Position numbers and translations under genes: made by a program. From NCBI RefSeq assembly GCF_900116605.1, contig NZ_FPBC01000021.1, forward strand, positions 1 through 59,435: a DNA stretch of 59,435 nt. The letters are read 5' to 3'. Positions 1 through 7,808 of this stretch are shown one piece after another. A model generated the notes under the pieces. That model had not been told where the DNA came from. It saw only the letters and a list, made by a program, of their open reading frames with translations, and ran no database searches. The stretch's first letter is position 1. The number at the start of each line of letters is the position of its first letter. Source of the DNA: Pseudomonas marincola (GTDB lineage Bacteria > Pseudomonadota > Gammaproteobacteria > Pseudomonadales > Pseudomonadaceae).

Positions 1-1
1 C

Positions 2-52
2 GAAGCGCTGCTGCCGTGGAACTGCTCGCCAGCTTCTGCCTCTGCTTCCTGA
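2..52 (+). pseudogene. C-terminal end of IS66 transposase TnpC (partial at window edge)
   Basis: Frame 2 reads EALLPWN followed by a short Ala/Ser-rich tail and a TGA at 50-52. The E-L-L-P-W-N signature is the extreme C-terminus of IS66-family DDE transposases, where the C-terminal element typically ends in LLPWN. Only 16 codons are inside the window, so it cannot be said whether the transposase is intact upstream. The identification rests on this short motif plus the matching terminal repeat 40 bp downstream. Confidence 0.65.
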
Positions 53-56
53 AAAC

Positions 57-81
57 AAACCCGTCCGCCAGGACGGGGTTT
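57..81 (+). terminator. Hairpin after the IS66 transposase
   Basis: Arms AAACCCGTCC and GGACGGGGTTT are separated by GCCA, with one unpaired G. It lies 4 bp after the transposase stop and inside the IS end. It could act as a transcription terminator, although the T tract is only three bases. Confidence 0.5.
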
Positions 82-282
82 ATGGAGCGCTTACGTGTCA
101 TCGATGTTTGTTGCGATGGGCGAGGTCTATCACTCGAATTCATGCAGTGGCTATTCGCGACTGAATTCATGCTCGCTGTTGATTGCGAGCAAGAAAGCCC
201 GCGCGCCGGGCAGCAGAGCAACTGGCGACGTTGCGATCAAATGCTTTTTGGGATCGGTTGCCGATTCGATTCCATGTCGAAC

Positions 283-573
283 CTACTCAAGTCTCAGGCA
301 ACCCTTCAAGCTCGTGATTTCTCGATGGATTTTTTTCAGTAAGTCTTCGGGTTTTAGTTCGGGTGTTTGCCTTTGATAAGCCAGGAACAGAAGCGTTAGG
401 GGATGAATGCCAATGATCTCAGCAATCTGCTCAACCTTTTCAATCGATGGTTTCCATTTGCCGCGCTCGATCGCACTGATATAGCTCTGACTAGGCCCAA
501 GCCCTTCCTGAGGCATATCCTTCGAAATACGTAGATTCCTGATCACCAAACCAAGCGCTTCATTCAGTTCCAT
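283..573 (-). CDS. XRE-family helix-turn-helix regulator
   Basis: This is a 96-residue protein, the size of small Cro/CI-type repressors. The helix-turn-helix occupies about residues 5-60: LGLVIRNLRISKDMPQEGLG, then SQSYISAIERGKWKPSIEKV, which is the classic recognition-helix pattern of the family. The C-terminal third is basic and has no recognisable effector domain. It is monocistronic and divergent from the gene at 656, so it may autoregulate and control that neighbour through the 80-bp intergenic region; this is inferred from position only. The ATG at 573 is the natural start, because homology begins at the first residues. Confidence 0.85.
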   Translation of the reverse strand: MELNEALGLVIRNLRISKDMPQEGLGPSQSYISAIERGKWKPSIEKVEQIAEIIGIHPLTLLFLAYQRQTPELKPEDLLKKIHREITSLKGCLRLE

Positions 574-655
574 TTGCTGTCTCGCAAAAGGAACGATGAA
601 GCCTTTTTAGTGCTTCTGGAGCTATGCTATATACAGCTTAAAAGAGGGTGTGCTG

Positions 656-1093
656 ATGTTTATTACGTACAAGCGCGCTGAAATCATGTATCCAGCGCTG
701 TTTGGAGACGACTCCCAGATGTGGCGATTCGTCGAGCTCGATGATCATCGCCCTTGGTTTTACGTGATGATTAACCGCCGCCAGAAGGCAGCCGCATGGA
801 GGACGATGCTCTTGATTCCAACGGAGGATGAGTTCGAGCAGATGCTAGTGAAACGCGCTGAAGGAACACTGATTGAGGCAGTTCAGGTGGTGTTGCCATC
901 GCGGCTGAATGGATCCGGTAATTGGACGATGGAGATGCTCATAGAGCTCGTTAGGGTCTATGATCAGGACGAGCGAGTCATGGGTTACGACTTTAAGACG
1001 GCCTCGGGCCATACCTACTCTCAAAGAGACTGCCGCCACACCTTGGCTGCAGCAAAGCAACAAATTTACTGCTCTTCGATGCGTCTTGTTTGA
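656..1093 (+). CDS. Hypothetical protein
   Basis: A 145-residue reading frame with plausible protein composition (MWRFVELDDHRPWFYVMINR near the N-terminus). I do not recognise the family, and no membrane segment or nucleotide-binding motif is visible. The ATG at 656 is preferred over the GTG at 650 because AGAGGG at 643-648 lies at proper spacing before it. It is divergent from the XRE regulator and may be its target. A longer antisense frame (845-1345, minus) overlaps it but has worse composition. Confidence 0.5.
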   Translation: MFITYKRAEIMYPALFGDDSQMWRFVELDDHRPWFYVMINRRQKAAAWRTMLLIPTEDEFEQMLVKRAEGTLIEAVQVVLPSRLNGSGNWTMEMLIELVRVYDQDERVMGYDFKTASGHTYSQRDCRHTLAAAKQQIYCSSMRLV

Positions 1094-1494
1094 AGGAGGG
1101 GTCGCTGACTGGAGCAAGCCTTGAAGGAGTGCTAAAGACGCCCACGTCAGCGCCATGGCATCAGTGGCGCGCATCGCGCACATGCAATTTGCTAGTTCGT
1201 CCAGAACGGATAGCTTGGATCGTCTGTCGCCGATCAGCACTGCCCCAAGTGCGGTCTTATCTGCGCCGCAAATGCTGCACAAAATGGCGTCCGCCATTAA
1301 CTCGATCTGCCGACCGTACAACAGGCCATGCCGAAAGGTACGCATGGCGAGATAGGGCGGGATCCGGGCTCATTGTGGTCCGCCTGTGCCAGGCGTTGGC
1401 GACGCCTGACCGTACAGGCGGTTACCGGAGTGATGCTGGCGGGTCGCAGGCTCGCTGCAGCAAGCTGATTCACTGGACCCAAAGGAGCCTCTCA

Positions 1495-1787
1495 ATGAAA
1501 ATCACAGCGGCGGAACAGTTCGAATGCGTCAGTGACGTCCTTTGTGATGTTTGCGGCGATAGTACGCGTGTTGAAGGATATGGGTTGCAATTTGGGACCC
1601 TTCAGGGCAGTTGGGGATTCGGCTCGGTTCATGATGGTGAGCGTTATGAGGTCCATCTCTGCGAACCCTTTTTTTCAGAACAATGGCCGACCTGAAGAGC
1701 GCGCGGATGGTGAATACCATGTTCATCGACGTCGACGAAGACTTAGGCAATTTCGGACGGGTCGCTCGCGATGATTTTTTTCAATGA
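1495..1787 (+). pseudogene. Island-type hypothetical protein, frameshifted at a T7 run
   Basis: The frame starts at ATG 1495 behind AAAGGAG (1481-1487). It encodes a cysteine-containing N-terminal half (CDVCGDSTRVEGYG, then HDGERYEVHLCEP) and ends at 1695. The natural continuation is in the next frame, FRTMADLKSARMVNTMF and then LGNFGRVARDDFFQ, ending at TGA 1785-1787. The two halves join at the run of seven T at about 1669-1675. From memory, proteins of this kind occur in Pseudomonas integrative elements and have the two halves in one frame with a Cys at the junction, which fits a one-base loss here. Function is unknown; the Cys pairs suggest metal binding. Slippage on T7 could restore the full product. 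Confidence 0.65.
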
Positions 1788-1935
1788 CGGAGGCAGCTTG
1801 GCTTGATAGGTAACTCCAGCTGGACCAACATTTGCCGAGTCTCGGGTATGCAGGTGATGGCGGGGTGAAAAGCTTGGATTTAGCTGTTTATCGGCCCATT
1901 CCCGCTGTTCGCTATTCCTATTAACGCGGGTGCAT

Positions 1936-3180
1936 ATGGACCCCGTCTGCAATCCGTACTCCCCTGGCGCTGGTACGCCTCCACCTGAGCTGGCAGGTCG
2001 CGATCAACTGCGCGAGCGGGTCCGTCAGTCGATCGGGGGAATTCGCGTGGGCCGACCTGCCAAAAGCGTAATCCTGGTTGGGGTGCGGGGTGTCGGCAAA
2101 ACAGTACTGTTGAACCAGATGCTGCGAGATGCCGAAGCCTCGGGCAATCTCGCCGTCTACGTTGAGTCATCCGAGTATCGCTCTCTGCCAGCGATACTCG
2201 CGCCACAGCTCCGTCTCGCCTTGCTGCGGCTGAGCTGTATCGTACCTGCCAAGAACGCAGCGATAACTGGACTGCGAGCCTTAGCCGGTTTTGCCAAGGC
2301 TTTGGAGCCGAAGTTCAGCGATCTCAAGGTCGGTATTGACTACGAAGCCGAGGCAGCTCTGGCGGGCAAAGGTGATCTCGAGGAGGAATTTACAACCCTG
2401 CTGACTAAACTCGGTGAAGCCGCCAAAGCAGCTCACACCGTCCTTGTTATTTTCGTGGATGAGCTGCAAAACGTAGCAGAAGAACAGCTCGCCGCGCTTA
2501 TCGCAGCGCTGCATCGCGTCTCGCGATTGATCTTGCCGGTTGCCCTCGTCGGTGCAGGCCTCCCACAACTCCGACACCCTGCTGGACATGTGAAAAACCA
2601 CGCGAAGCGCCTCTTCGACTACCTAGAGGTCGGTTCGCTGGAGCCACACCAGACGCGTCTGGCCTTTGTAAAACCAGCGGAGGCCGAGGGCGTGACTGTA
2701 GACTCAGAAGCGGCCGACATGGTTGCTCACCTCACACGCGGCTACCCTTATTTCATTCAAGAGTGGGGCAGTCATGTCTGGGACGCAGGGCAGAATAACC
2801 ACATCACGCTTGCAGACGTCCAGAAGGCGTCCGGGCACGTTATTGCTGCTCTGGACGAAGGTTTTTTTAGGGTAAGACTCGACCGAATGACCGTGGCAGA
2901 ACACATTTATTTGCGCGCCATGGCTTCGCTTGGGGAGGGGCCTCATCGTTCGGGCGACATTGCGGCATCCCTGGGCCGTACAAGCCGATCTCTCACCTCA
3001 ATTCGCAACTCCCTGATTAGCAAAGGGATGATCTGGTCGCCGCCCCACAACGGCGCCGCTTTTACCGCGCCGCTGTTCGATCTGTACATGTGCCGGATCA
3101 TGCCCGGTGACAGCTGGCGGTCTAGCCTTCCAAGGGCTGACGGCATTTTTTGTCCACCTGAAGAGGGCTCAGATGCTTAG
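1936..3180 (+). CDS. AAA+ ATPase with C-terminal winged-helix-like region (ORC/archaeal-ATPase type)
   Basis: About 414 residues. The Walker A motif GVRGVGKT is at about residues 50-57 and the Walker B motif VLVIFVDEL at about 168-176. Sensor-like and lid regions follow (VALVGAGLPQL, TRGYPYFIQEWG). The C-terminal about 90 residues look like a winged helix (RSGDIAASLGRTSRSLTSIR, then NSLISKGMIW). This is the layout of MalT/ORC-like ATPases found as stand-alone genes on genomic islands. Its role is unknown; a DNA-bound regulator or defence-type ATPase is possible. GTG at 1930 is an alternative start, two codons upstream. The gene is monocistronic. Confidence 0.8.
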   Translation: MDPVCNPYSPGAGTPPPELAGRDQLRERVRQSIGGIRVGRPAKSVILVGVRGVGKTVLLNQMLRDAEASGNLAVYVESSEYRSLPAILAPQLRLALLRLSCIVPAKNAAITGLRALAGFAKALEPKFSDLKVGIDYEAEAALAGKGDLEEEFTTLLTKLGEAAKAAHTVLVIFVDELQNVAEEQLAALIAALHRVSRLILPVALVGAGLPQLRHPAGHVKNHAKRLFDYLEVGSLEPHQTRLAFVKPAEAEGVTVDSEAADMVAHLTRGYPYFIQEWGSHVWDAGQNNHITLADVQKASGHVIAALDEGFFRVRLDRMTVAEHIYLRAMASLGEGPHRSGDIAASLGRTSRSLTSIRNSLISKGMIWSPPHNGAAFTAPLFDLYMCRIMPGDSWRSSLPRADGIFCPPEEGSDA

Positions 3181-3412
3181 AAGCGAATGCACTCATCTTG
3201 CTACGGCTACGATGGTTTGTTCACATCAAGGCTGCTGTCACATCGACTCGAATTTGCACGTACGCTGTGGAGTGCTGAGCGGCTAAGTCGAGGCTTCACT
3301 GTGTGCGTCAAAAATGGGATCGACTTACCTGTGATCGGGGCGTAGGGTCGCTCATGGATATCTTTTCTACGGGCAGCATCGACATCAGGCTGGCAGGAGC
3401 AGAGAACAGAGC

Positions 3413-3646
3413 ATGAGCGAACTCAGTGATGATGAAATAGACCGACTAGAGGCAATGATTCCTAAGCTGGCCGCCGTCGCCACTAATGCTGCGTATCTGC
3501 GTGCGGTTGCCGCAGGGCATTCACTGATAATGGCGAAGGATGGCGTGCTCGTACAAATTCATCCTGACGGTTCGGAAAAAAAGCTTCGCGACTTGTGCAG
3601 CAAGCACAGGGTCGAGTCTGGTAAGACTTTCAGTGTGGGTATTTGA
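3413..3646 (+). CDS. Small hypothetical protein
   Basis: A 77-residue acidic-to-basic protein starting MSELSDDEIDRLEAMIPK. It contains the segment GHSLIMAKDGVLVQIHPDGS, which resembles the short conserved core of small island proteins that accompany conjugative-element genes, but no family can be named. An AACAGAG stretch precedes ATG 3413. It stands alone between the ATPase gene and the recombinase pair. Confidence 0.5.
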   Translation: MSELSDDEIDRLEAMIPKLAAVATNAAYLRAVAAGHSLIMAKDGVLVQIHPDGSEKKLRDLCSKHRVESGKTFSVGI

Positions 3647-3975
3647 AGCGCACCTGCCGACCAGGCGTATTCATAAGGCGAGCGCAGGCCACAGCGACTG
3701 GTAAGCACTTGACTATCTTGCCCCTGCGACGGAGCCTTCGCTGTCTAGCGCAGGGCCGCCAGCTGTTTGCTTAACTACCCGAGTAGACGAAGCATGCTGA
3801 GATGCTGGCTGCTTGGGCGTCGCCATGCGGTCATGTATTGGTTACACCCGGAGTTGCGAGTGCCCAGCTGGGGTTGCGCATCAATTCCGCTACCGTGCAA
3901 TGGACTCATAACCAGGAGCTCCACCTCTCAATAGGACACGCGTGCGCGGCATTTTCCGACGCGGTGCGTCGACCG
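3647..3975. other. Non-coding stretch between the hypothetical gene and the recombinase
   Basis: 329 bases without a convincing gene on either strand. A 66-codon open frame (3802-4002, plus) has no ribosome-binding site and overlaps the end of the recombinase. No terminator hairpin or repeat was recognised. Confidence 0.5.
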
Positions 3976-5094
3976 CTAGTCAGGCTGGTTGGTTGGGCCT
4001 GATGGGGCGGGCAGGGGTTGAAGCAACATCGAGGCGCGGCTGCTCAGCAGCACTCCGGCTTGGAAGTAGCCCATAACGGTTTCGACACTGCGATGTTCAG
4101 TCATGGCCATCACTTCACCCAATGGGGCCCCCTGGCGACCCGCTTCCGTTACAAAGCCCGAGCGTAAGCTGTGCGCGGCCCAGTCGCCGTCGAGGCCAGC
4201 CAATTTGGCGCGGCGCTGAACGATCCGTGCTACCTGATCAGACGATAGTCCGAACGGGCTGACTTTGCCGCCCTTGTAGAGGCGCCGAAAAAGCGGACCG
4301 GTATCGGCGGGCGCGGCGATGAGCCAAGCCGTCAACGCGTGTGCAGCGCGACCCAGCAGAGGTTTTTCGCGACGGGATCCCGTGGTGTCTGTTTTGGTGA
4401 CGCCCAGCGTATAGAGCCAAGTGTCTTCATCCAGTTTGCGCACATCGTCGACCTGCAGGCCGGTCACCTCGGATCGACGACGCCCGCCGCCACTCCACGC
4501 CATCAGGAGGAGGGCGCTATCACGAGTACCGCGAATGCCATCCGTACAGGTCGCCAACATGGCCTCCAGAGCCTCCACCACAGCTGCCGTCTTTTTGCGG
4601 ACAACTACCCCCTGGCGCGCCTGGGCTTTTCGCGCATCTCGCAGCAGCGTTTTCACTGCCAGTGCTTCAGTTGGGCTTTCCCAGTTGTTGAAGCGATGCC
4701 ACCTGCCCAGTGCCGAAAGCCGATGACATACCGTGTTGTAGCTCAGAGGTCCCGGCTTTGCCTTCACACGTGCCGCGACTAACGCGGCATCGATGGTCGG
4801 CGGTAGCAGATAGGTCCATGCACCATTTGCCAGTGGGCGCGCCAGGTGATCCACCACGAACTGAATGACTACAGTCGACTGTACAGGCGCATCGCCCATC
4901 GCAACGCCGTAGCGCAGGTGCAGCCAAGCCGACCAGTAGGCGAGGGCGCTGCGATAGCTCCGTACCGTGTTTTCGGCGGTGCCGCTGGCAACAAAGCCTG
5001 CGGCCGCCTCCTGAGCCTTCAACGCCAATCTACTGGGGTCTAGGGTGGGCTCGTCGATCAACGGCATCTGATCAGTAATATATGATACGTCCAA
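3976..5094 (-). CDS. Tyrosine-type site-specific recombinase (integrase)
   Basis: A 372-residue phage-integrase-fold protein. The SAM-like N-terminal DNA-binding region is at about residues 30-130 (NTVRSYRSALAYWSAWL). Catalytic residues are visible in order: Arg in GGGRRRSEVTGLQ (about residue 200), H-x-x-R in HSLRSGFVTEAG (about 310), the His of MTEHRSVETVMGYF (about 335) and the nucleophile Tyr in the same motif. The frame starts with TTG at 5094, behind GGAAA at good spacing; an ATG at 5067 is the alternative. It is divergent from a second recombinase at 5212, and the 117-bp gap contains two dyads that could be operator or crossover sites. Confidence 0.9.
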   Translation of the reverse strand: MDVSYITDQMPLIDEPTLDPSRLALKAQEAAAGFVASGTAENTVRSYRSALAYWSAWLHLRYGVAMGDAPVQSTVVIQFVVDHLARPLANGAWTYLLPPTIDAALVAARVKAKPGPLSYNTVCHRLSALGRWHRFNNWESPTEALAVKTLLRDARKAQARQGVVVRKKTAAVVEALEAMLATCTDGIRGTRDSALLLMAWSGGGRRRSEVTGLQVDDVRKLDEDTWLYTLGVTKTDTTGSRREKPLLGRAAHALTAWLIAAPADTGPLFRRLYKGGKVSPFGLSSDQVARIVQRRAKLAGLDGDWAAHSLRSGFVTEAGRQGAPLGEVMAMTEHRSVETVMGYFQAGVLLSSRASMLLQPLPAPSGPTNQPD

Positions 5095-5104
5095 CGTATT
5101 ATAT
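5080..5104. repeat. Dyad 1 between the divergent recombinases
   Basis: Ten-base arms ATATGATACG and CGTATTATAT are separated by TCCAA (9 of 10 positions pair). It covers the TTG start of the leftward recombinase. Two short arms around a 5-base spacer is a plausible recombinase core site or operator. Confidence 0.6.
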
Positions 5105-5128
5105 TTCCACTATCCAATAAATAAGGTC

Positions 5129-5147
5129 GGATAATCTTTAATTATCC
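5129..5147. repeat. Dyad 2 between the divergent recombinases
   Basis: Perfect 7-base arms GGATAAT and ATTATCC around CTTTA. The half-site TATCCAA also occurs at 5111-5117. Together with dyad 1 this gives two similar inverted-repeat sites about 40 bp apart, which could be the binding or crossover region of one or both recombinases. Confidence 0.6.
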
Positions 5148-5211
5148 AAGGTGAGGCGATTTTTTCGTCGTTTGGCAGTCGCTCACCAGTACATCAAGGG
5201 GATGTGCGTCG

Positions 5212-6201
5212 ATGAGCCACGAGATCGAGCGGTACCTGCAGGCCGGTACCCGCCCCAACACCCGGCGCAGCTACCGGCAAGCGCTCGAGCACTTCGAGGT
5301 CGCCTGGGGCGGCTTTCTGCCGGCGACCAGCGATGCCATCGTGCGTTACTTGGTCGATCACGCCGCCACGTTGTCCAGCAACACCCTCAAGCTGCGCCTG
5401 GCGGCCTTGGCGCAGTGGCATGTCAGCCAGGGCTTCCCGGATCCGACCAAGACCCCGCTGGTTCGTCAGATCCTCAAGGGCATTCGTACCTTGCACCCGA
5501 AGCCGGAGAAGCAGGCCGAACCGCTGCAGCTGCGCGAACTGGAGCAGTGCGTGGCGTGGCTGGAGCGGGCGGGCGAGAAAGCACTGGACGAGGGCGACCT
5601 GCCGCAGCTGTTGCGCTGCTGGCGTAATCGCGCATTGCTGCTGATCGGCTTCTGGCGCGCCTTTCGCAGCGACGAACTGTGCCGCCTGCAGGTCGAGCAC
5701 ATCCAGGTACGGCCGGGGGAGGGCATGCAGCTGTTCCTGCCGTGGAGCAAGGGCGACCGTGACAACCAGGGACAGACCTACAGTGCGCCGGCGCTGGCCC
5801 GCCTCTGCCCGGTGCAGGCCTACAACGACTGGATCTGTGTCGCCGGCATCGCCCGCGGTCCGGTGTTCCGCGGCATTGACCGCTGGGGTCACCTGCGCGA
5901 GCAGGGCCTGCACCCGCACAGCGTCATCCCGCTGCTGCGGGCGGTACTGAAAGCGGCCGGATTGCCCGCCGAGTTGTATAGCAGCCACTCCCTACGCCGT
6001 GGCTTTGCCACCTGGGCCACGCGCAGTGGCTGGGACCAGAAGGCGTTGATGGGCTATGTCGGTTGGCGCGATGCCAAGTCGGTACTGCTCTATGTGGACA
6101 GCACCGGCTTTTTCCCCGGGCAACTGCGGCCGATGGTGCCAGGCCTGGAGGCGGAGGCTTTGTCGAGTTTGCCTCGTCCAATTGCACTGCCGGGCAGTTG
6201 A
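5212..6201 (+). CDS. Tyrosine-type site-specific recombinase (TnpS-like)
   Basis: A 329-residue recombinase beginning MSHEIERYLQAGTRPNTRRS. The N-terminal core-binding domain is at about residues 1-105. The catalytic domain has Arg in FWRAFRSDELCRLQ (about 152), H-x-x-R in SHSLRRGFATWA (about 258), Trp in place of the second His in GYVGWRDAKSVLLY (about 285), and the Tyr nucleophile at its end (about 293). The N-terminus resembles recombinases of the TnpS type, which resolve Tn4651-like Tn3-family cointegrates. The partner here is a second tyrosine recombinase rather than a TnpT-type protein. ATG 5212 has GGGGATG upstream as a possible ribosome-binding site. Confidence 0.88.
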   Translation: MSHEIERYLQAGTRPNTRRSYRQALEHFEVAWGGFLPATSDAIVRYLVDHAATLSSNTLKLRLAALAQWHVSQGFPDPTKTPLVRQILKGIRTLHPKPEKQAEPLQLRELEQCVAWLERAGEKALDEGDLPQLLRCWRNRALLLIGFWRAFRSDELCRLQVEHIQVRPGEGMQLFLPWSKGDRDNQGQTYSAPALARLCPVQAYNDWICVAGIARGPVFRGIDRWGHLREQGLHPHSVIPLLRAVLKAAGLPAELYSSHSLRRGFATWATRSGWDQKALMGYVGWRDAKSVLLYVDSTGFFPGQLRPMVPGLEAEALSSLPRPIALPGS

Positions 6202-6499
6202 CCGCCTCAAGCCATTCAGCACTTCCGGTGATGGCTGCTTTGTTTCCGCGGAGCAATTACACCCAATGCTGGGCTTTGGCCTTGATGTGGCTGGTGTTAT
6301 TGATACGTATCGAAAGGGCGACGGTAAACCATGAGAGTTCGCCATCAGATGATTGCTCAATTACAGACAGGAATGTTCAGCTTGCGTCGGCATAACATGA
6401 TGCCACCAGCGACATAGACTCCAGTCATCTGTCAGTCCACCTGACACCGCCAGTCATGAGAGGTTAGAGCAGGCCAATAGTGCTCTGCTGCAAAGAGGA
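6202..6499. other. Non-coding stretch after the recombinase, junction region
   Basis: 298 bases with no supported gene. It holds one copy of a 17-bp repeat (6440-6456) and ends where the lysR reading frame is cut off, so it probably spans the edge of an inserted segment. Confidence 0.5.
6440..6456 (+). repeat. 17-bp direct repeat, copy 1
   Basis: CCTGACACCGCCAGTCA here is identical to 10497-10513. The second copy overlaps the stop codon of the monooxygenase-like gene at 10145, so this copy may be a leftover of a similar gene end. Confidence 0.7.
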
Positions 6500-6784
6500 T
6501 TATCTAAAGTTCGATGCTAGTGTGGCTGTAATCAGTCTCATCGCTGGACATAATTCAGAAGCAATTTTTTTCGCTTTCGGTGTTGCCACAATACCCCTGC
6601 CCGAACGAGTAAAGAGCGGATCATTAAATTTGTCACGTAGCTTGACCAGCGAATTGCTTACGGCTGGCTGTGTTACGCCAAGACTCTTGGCTGCTAACGT
6701 TATACTTTGTTCCTTGTAAATACACATAAAAACCACCAATAAATTGAGATCGATGGATGCAAATGTGTCCTCGCGAATAGTCAT
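6500..6784 (-). pseudogene. LysR-family regulator, C-terminal domain missing
   Basis: A 94-residue frame containing only the DNA-binding half of a LysR protein: IDLNLLVVFMCIYKEQSITL, then AAKSLGVTQPAVSNSLVKLR and PLFTRSGRGIVATPKAKKI. Full-length members have about 300 residues with a co-inducer domain, so about 200 residues are gone. The frame runs into TAA at 6500-6502, where homology stops. The N-terminal part is well formed and may still bind DNA. It is last in a tight minus-strand operon, 10 bp after the ArsR-type gene. Confidence 0.85.
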
Positions 6785-6794
6785 GGCAGAGCTC

Positions 6795-7127
6795 TCAAAT
6801 CCCCTTTACAGCATCGCTTTCAATGTTTTCACCAGCATTTCGATGGTGTATTCGCAGCGTTTGAAAAAAATGGATCGGGCCGAGCTTTTGGCAAGTAATC
6901 AATCCTGTGCGATGCAGCGTGCGCAAGTGATCGGACACGGTCGATTGGGCCAACTTGCACTTGCGCTCAATCTGGCCGGCACACACACCGAGCAGGAATG
7001 CATGTTCCTGCTGCGGAAAGTGTTTCTCTGGGTCACGGAGCCACTCAAGGATCAACCGGCGCTGGGGGCTGGCTAACGCTTTAAGAAGTAGATCCACTTC
7101 CGTAAGTTTACTGCGGGAGTTCACCAT
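6795..7127 (-). CDS. ArsR-family winged-helix regulator
   Basis: A 110-residue protein. The ArsR fold is visible in LLLKALASPQRRLILEWLRD (helix 1-2), CKLAQSTVSDHLRTLHRTGL (recognition helix) and ITCQKLGPIHFFQ (wing), with an upstream FPQQEHAFLLGVCAG insertion. It lacks the CVC metal box of ArsR/SmtB, but two Cys (in GVCAG and RKCK) lie before the recognition helix, so thiol or redox sensing is possible. The ATG at 7127 is preferred over the TTG at 7130. It lies 9 bp downstream of the esterase gene in the same operon and probably controls the dioxygenase-esterase unit. Confidence 0.85.
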   Translation of the reverse strand: MVNSRSKLTEVDLLLKALASPQRRLILEWLRDPEKHFPQQEHAFLLGVCAGQIERKCKLAQSTVSDHLRTLHRTGLITCQKLGPIHFFQTLRIHHRNAGENIESDAVKGI

Positions 7128-7136
7128 CAAGGTCGC

Positions 7137-7808
7137 TCAGGCGATGTTCAATACAGGCTTCAGCCACTGAATGAAATCTTCCACTTCTTCATTGGTGATT
7201 TCGTGGCCCATGTCGTACAGGTATGTTTCATGATGCACGTTCAGTTGGTGCAACCAGGCATCCGCTTTTTGTGCCCAAGACACGGGGAGCTTGTTATCAC
7301 CATAGCCATGAGCAATAAACGCCGATAGCGAACTCAATGCTTGAGCGCTGGCAATGTGTGGTGCCAGCTCAGGGAGAATTCTGCCGCTGAACAAGCCAAA
7401 GCCTAGCACGCAATGAGGGGCGCTAAGCCCGACGCTTGCACTGAGAATACCGCCCTGGCTAAAGCCAGCTATCACTGTAGGCATTTGTGGTAAGGCAGTT
7501 ACAAGCTCCACTAGTTTCTGGCGGCTGGTTTCCGCTTGCTCTTCAACGATCACCGGGCCTTCGTTGGTGAAATTTACCTGAAACCAGGCAAAGCCCTCAG
7601 CTGCGATTTGCAGGCGGCTGCGTACCAGCAATATTTCAATTCCTTCTGGGATAAAGCCGGAAAGGCCTGCCAGATTGGTTTCATTACCGCCTACACCATG
7701 CAATAGCAGGAGACGTGCACGAGGGGCAGCAGCACGGATTACCCGACGATAGACAAGGCCGGATTGCGGTTCTTGCTGCAGTTCTGAAATGGCTAGTGGC
7801 AGGTTCAT
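7137..7808 (-). CDS. Alpha/beta-hydrolase, carboxylesterase/phospholipase family
   Basis: A 223-residue cytoplasmic serine hydrolase. The oxyanion/N-terminal motif is LLLLHGVGGNETNL (about residues 33-46), the nucleophile Ser is in GFSQGGILSASV (about 115), the acid is in AHGYGDNKLPVSWA (about 168), and the His is in LYDMGHEITNEEV (about 200). This is the layout of the small esterase/lysophospholipase (YpfH/EstB) family. Its start codon overlaps the stop of the dioxygenase gene by 4 bases (ATGA), so the two are translationally coupled. It may hydrolyse the ring-cleavage product or an ester precursor; this is inferred from the pairing only. Confidence 0.9.
   Translation of the reverse strand: MNLPLAISELQQEPQSGLVYRRVIRAAAPRARLLLLHGVGGNETNLAGLSGFIPEGIEILLVRSRLQIAAEGFAWFQVNFTNEGPVIVEEQAETSRQKLVELVTALPQMPTVIAGFSQGGILSASVGLSAPHCVLGFGLFSGRILPELAPHIASAQALSSLSAFIAHGYGDNKLPVSWAQKADAWLHQLNVHHETYLYDMGHEITNEEVEDFIQWLKPVLNIA

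Larger units (their letters stand above)
1..94 (+). mobile_element. Right end of an IS66-family insertion sequence (partial)
   Basis: The first 94 bases carry the last codons of an IS66-type transposase and then a non-coding tail ending in GAGCGCTTAC at 85-94. IS66-family terminal repeats typically begin GTAAGCG, so this reads as the right terminal repeat in inverse orientation. The left part lies outside the window. The family makes 8-bp target duplications; the candidate copy here would be GTGTCATC at 95-102, which cannot be verified without the other end. Confidence 0.7.

Noticed and set aside
16..342. 108-codon plus-strand frame through the IS66 end
   Set aside because: Crosses the IS end and the terminator; the correct frame of the transposase ends at 52.
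5194..5988. 264-codon minus-strand frame opposite the second recombinase
   Set aside because: Composition rich in Ala/Gln/Arg, typical of antisense frames; the plus-strand gene is clear.
6497..6509. Similarity of GGATTATCTAAAG at the lysR cut to the dyad at 5129
   Set aside because: Only about 10 of 13 bases match; too weak to call an attachment site.
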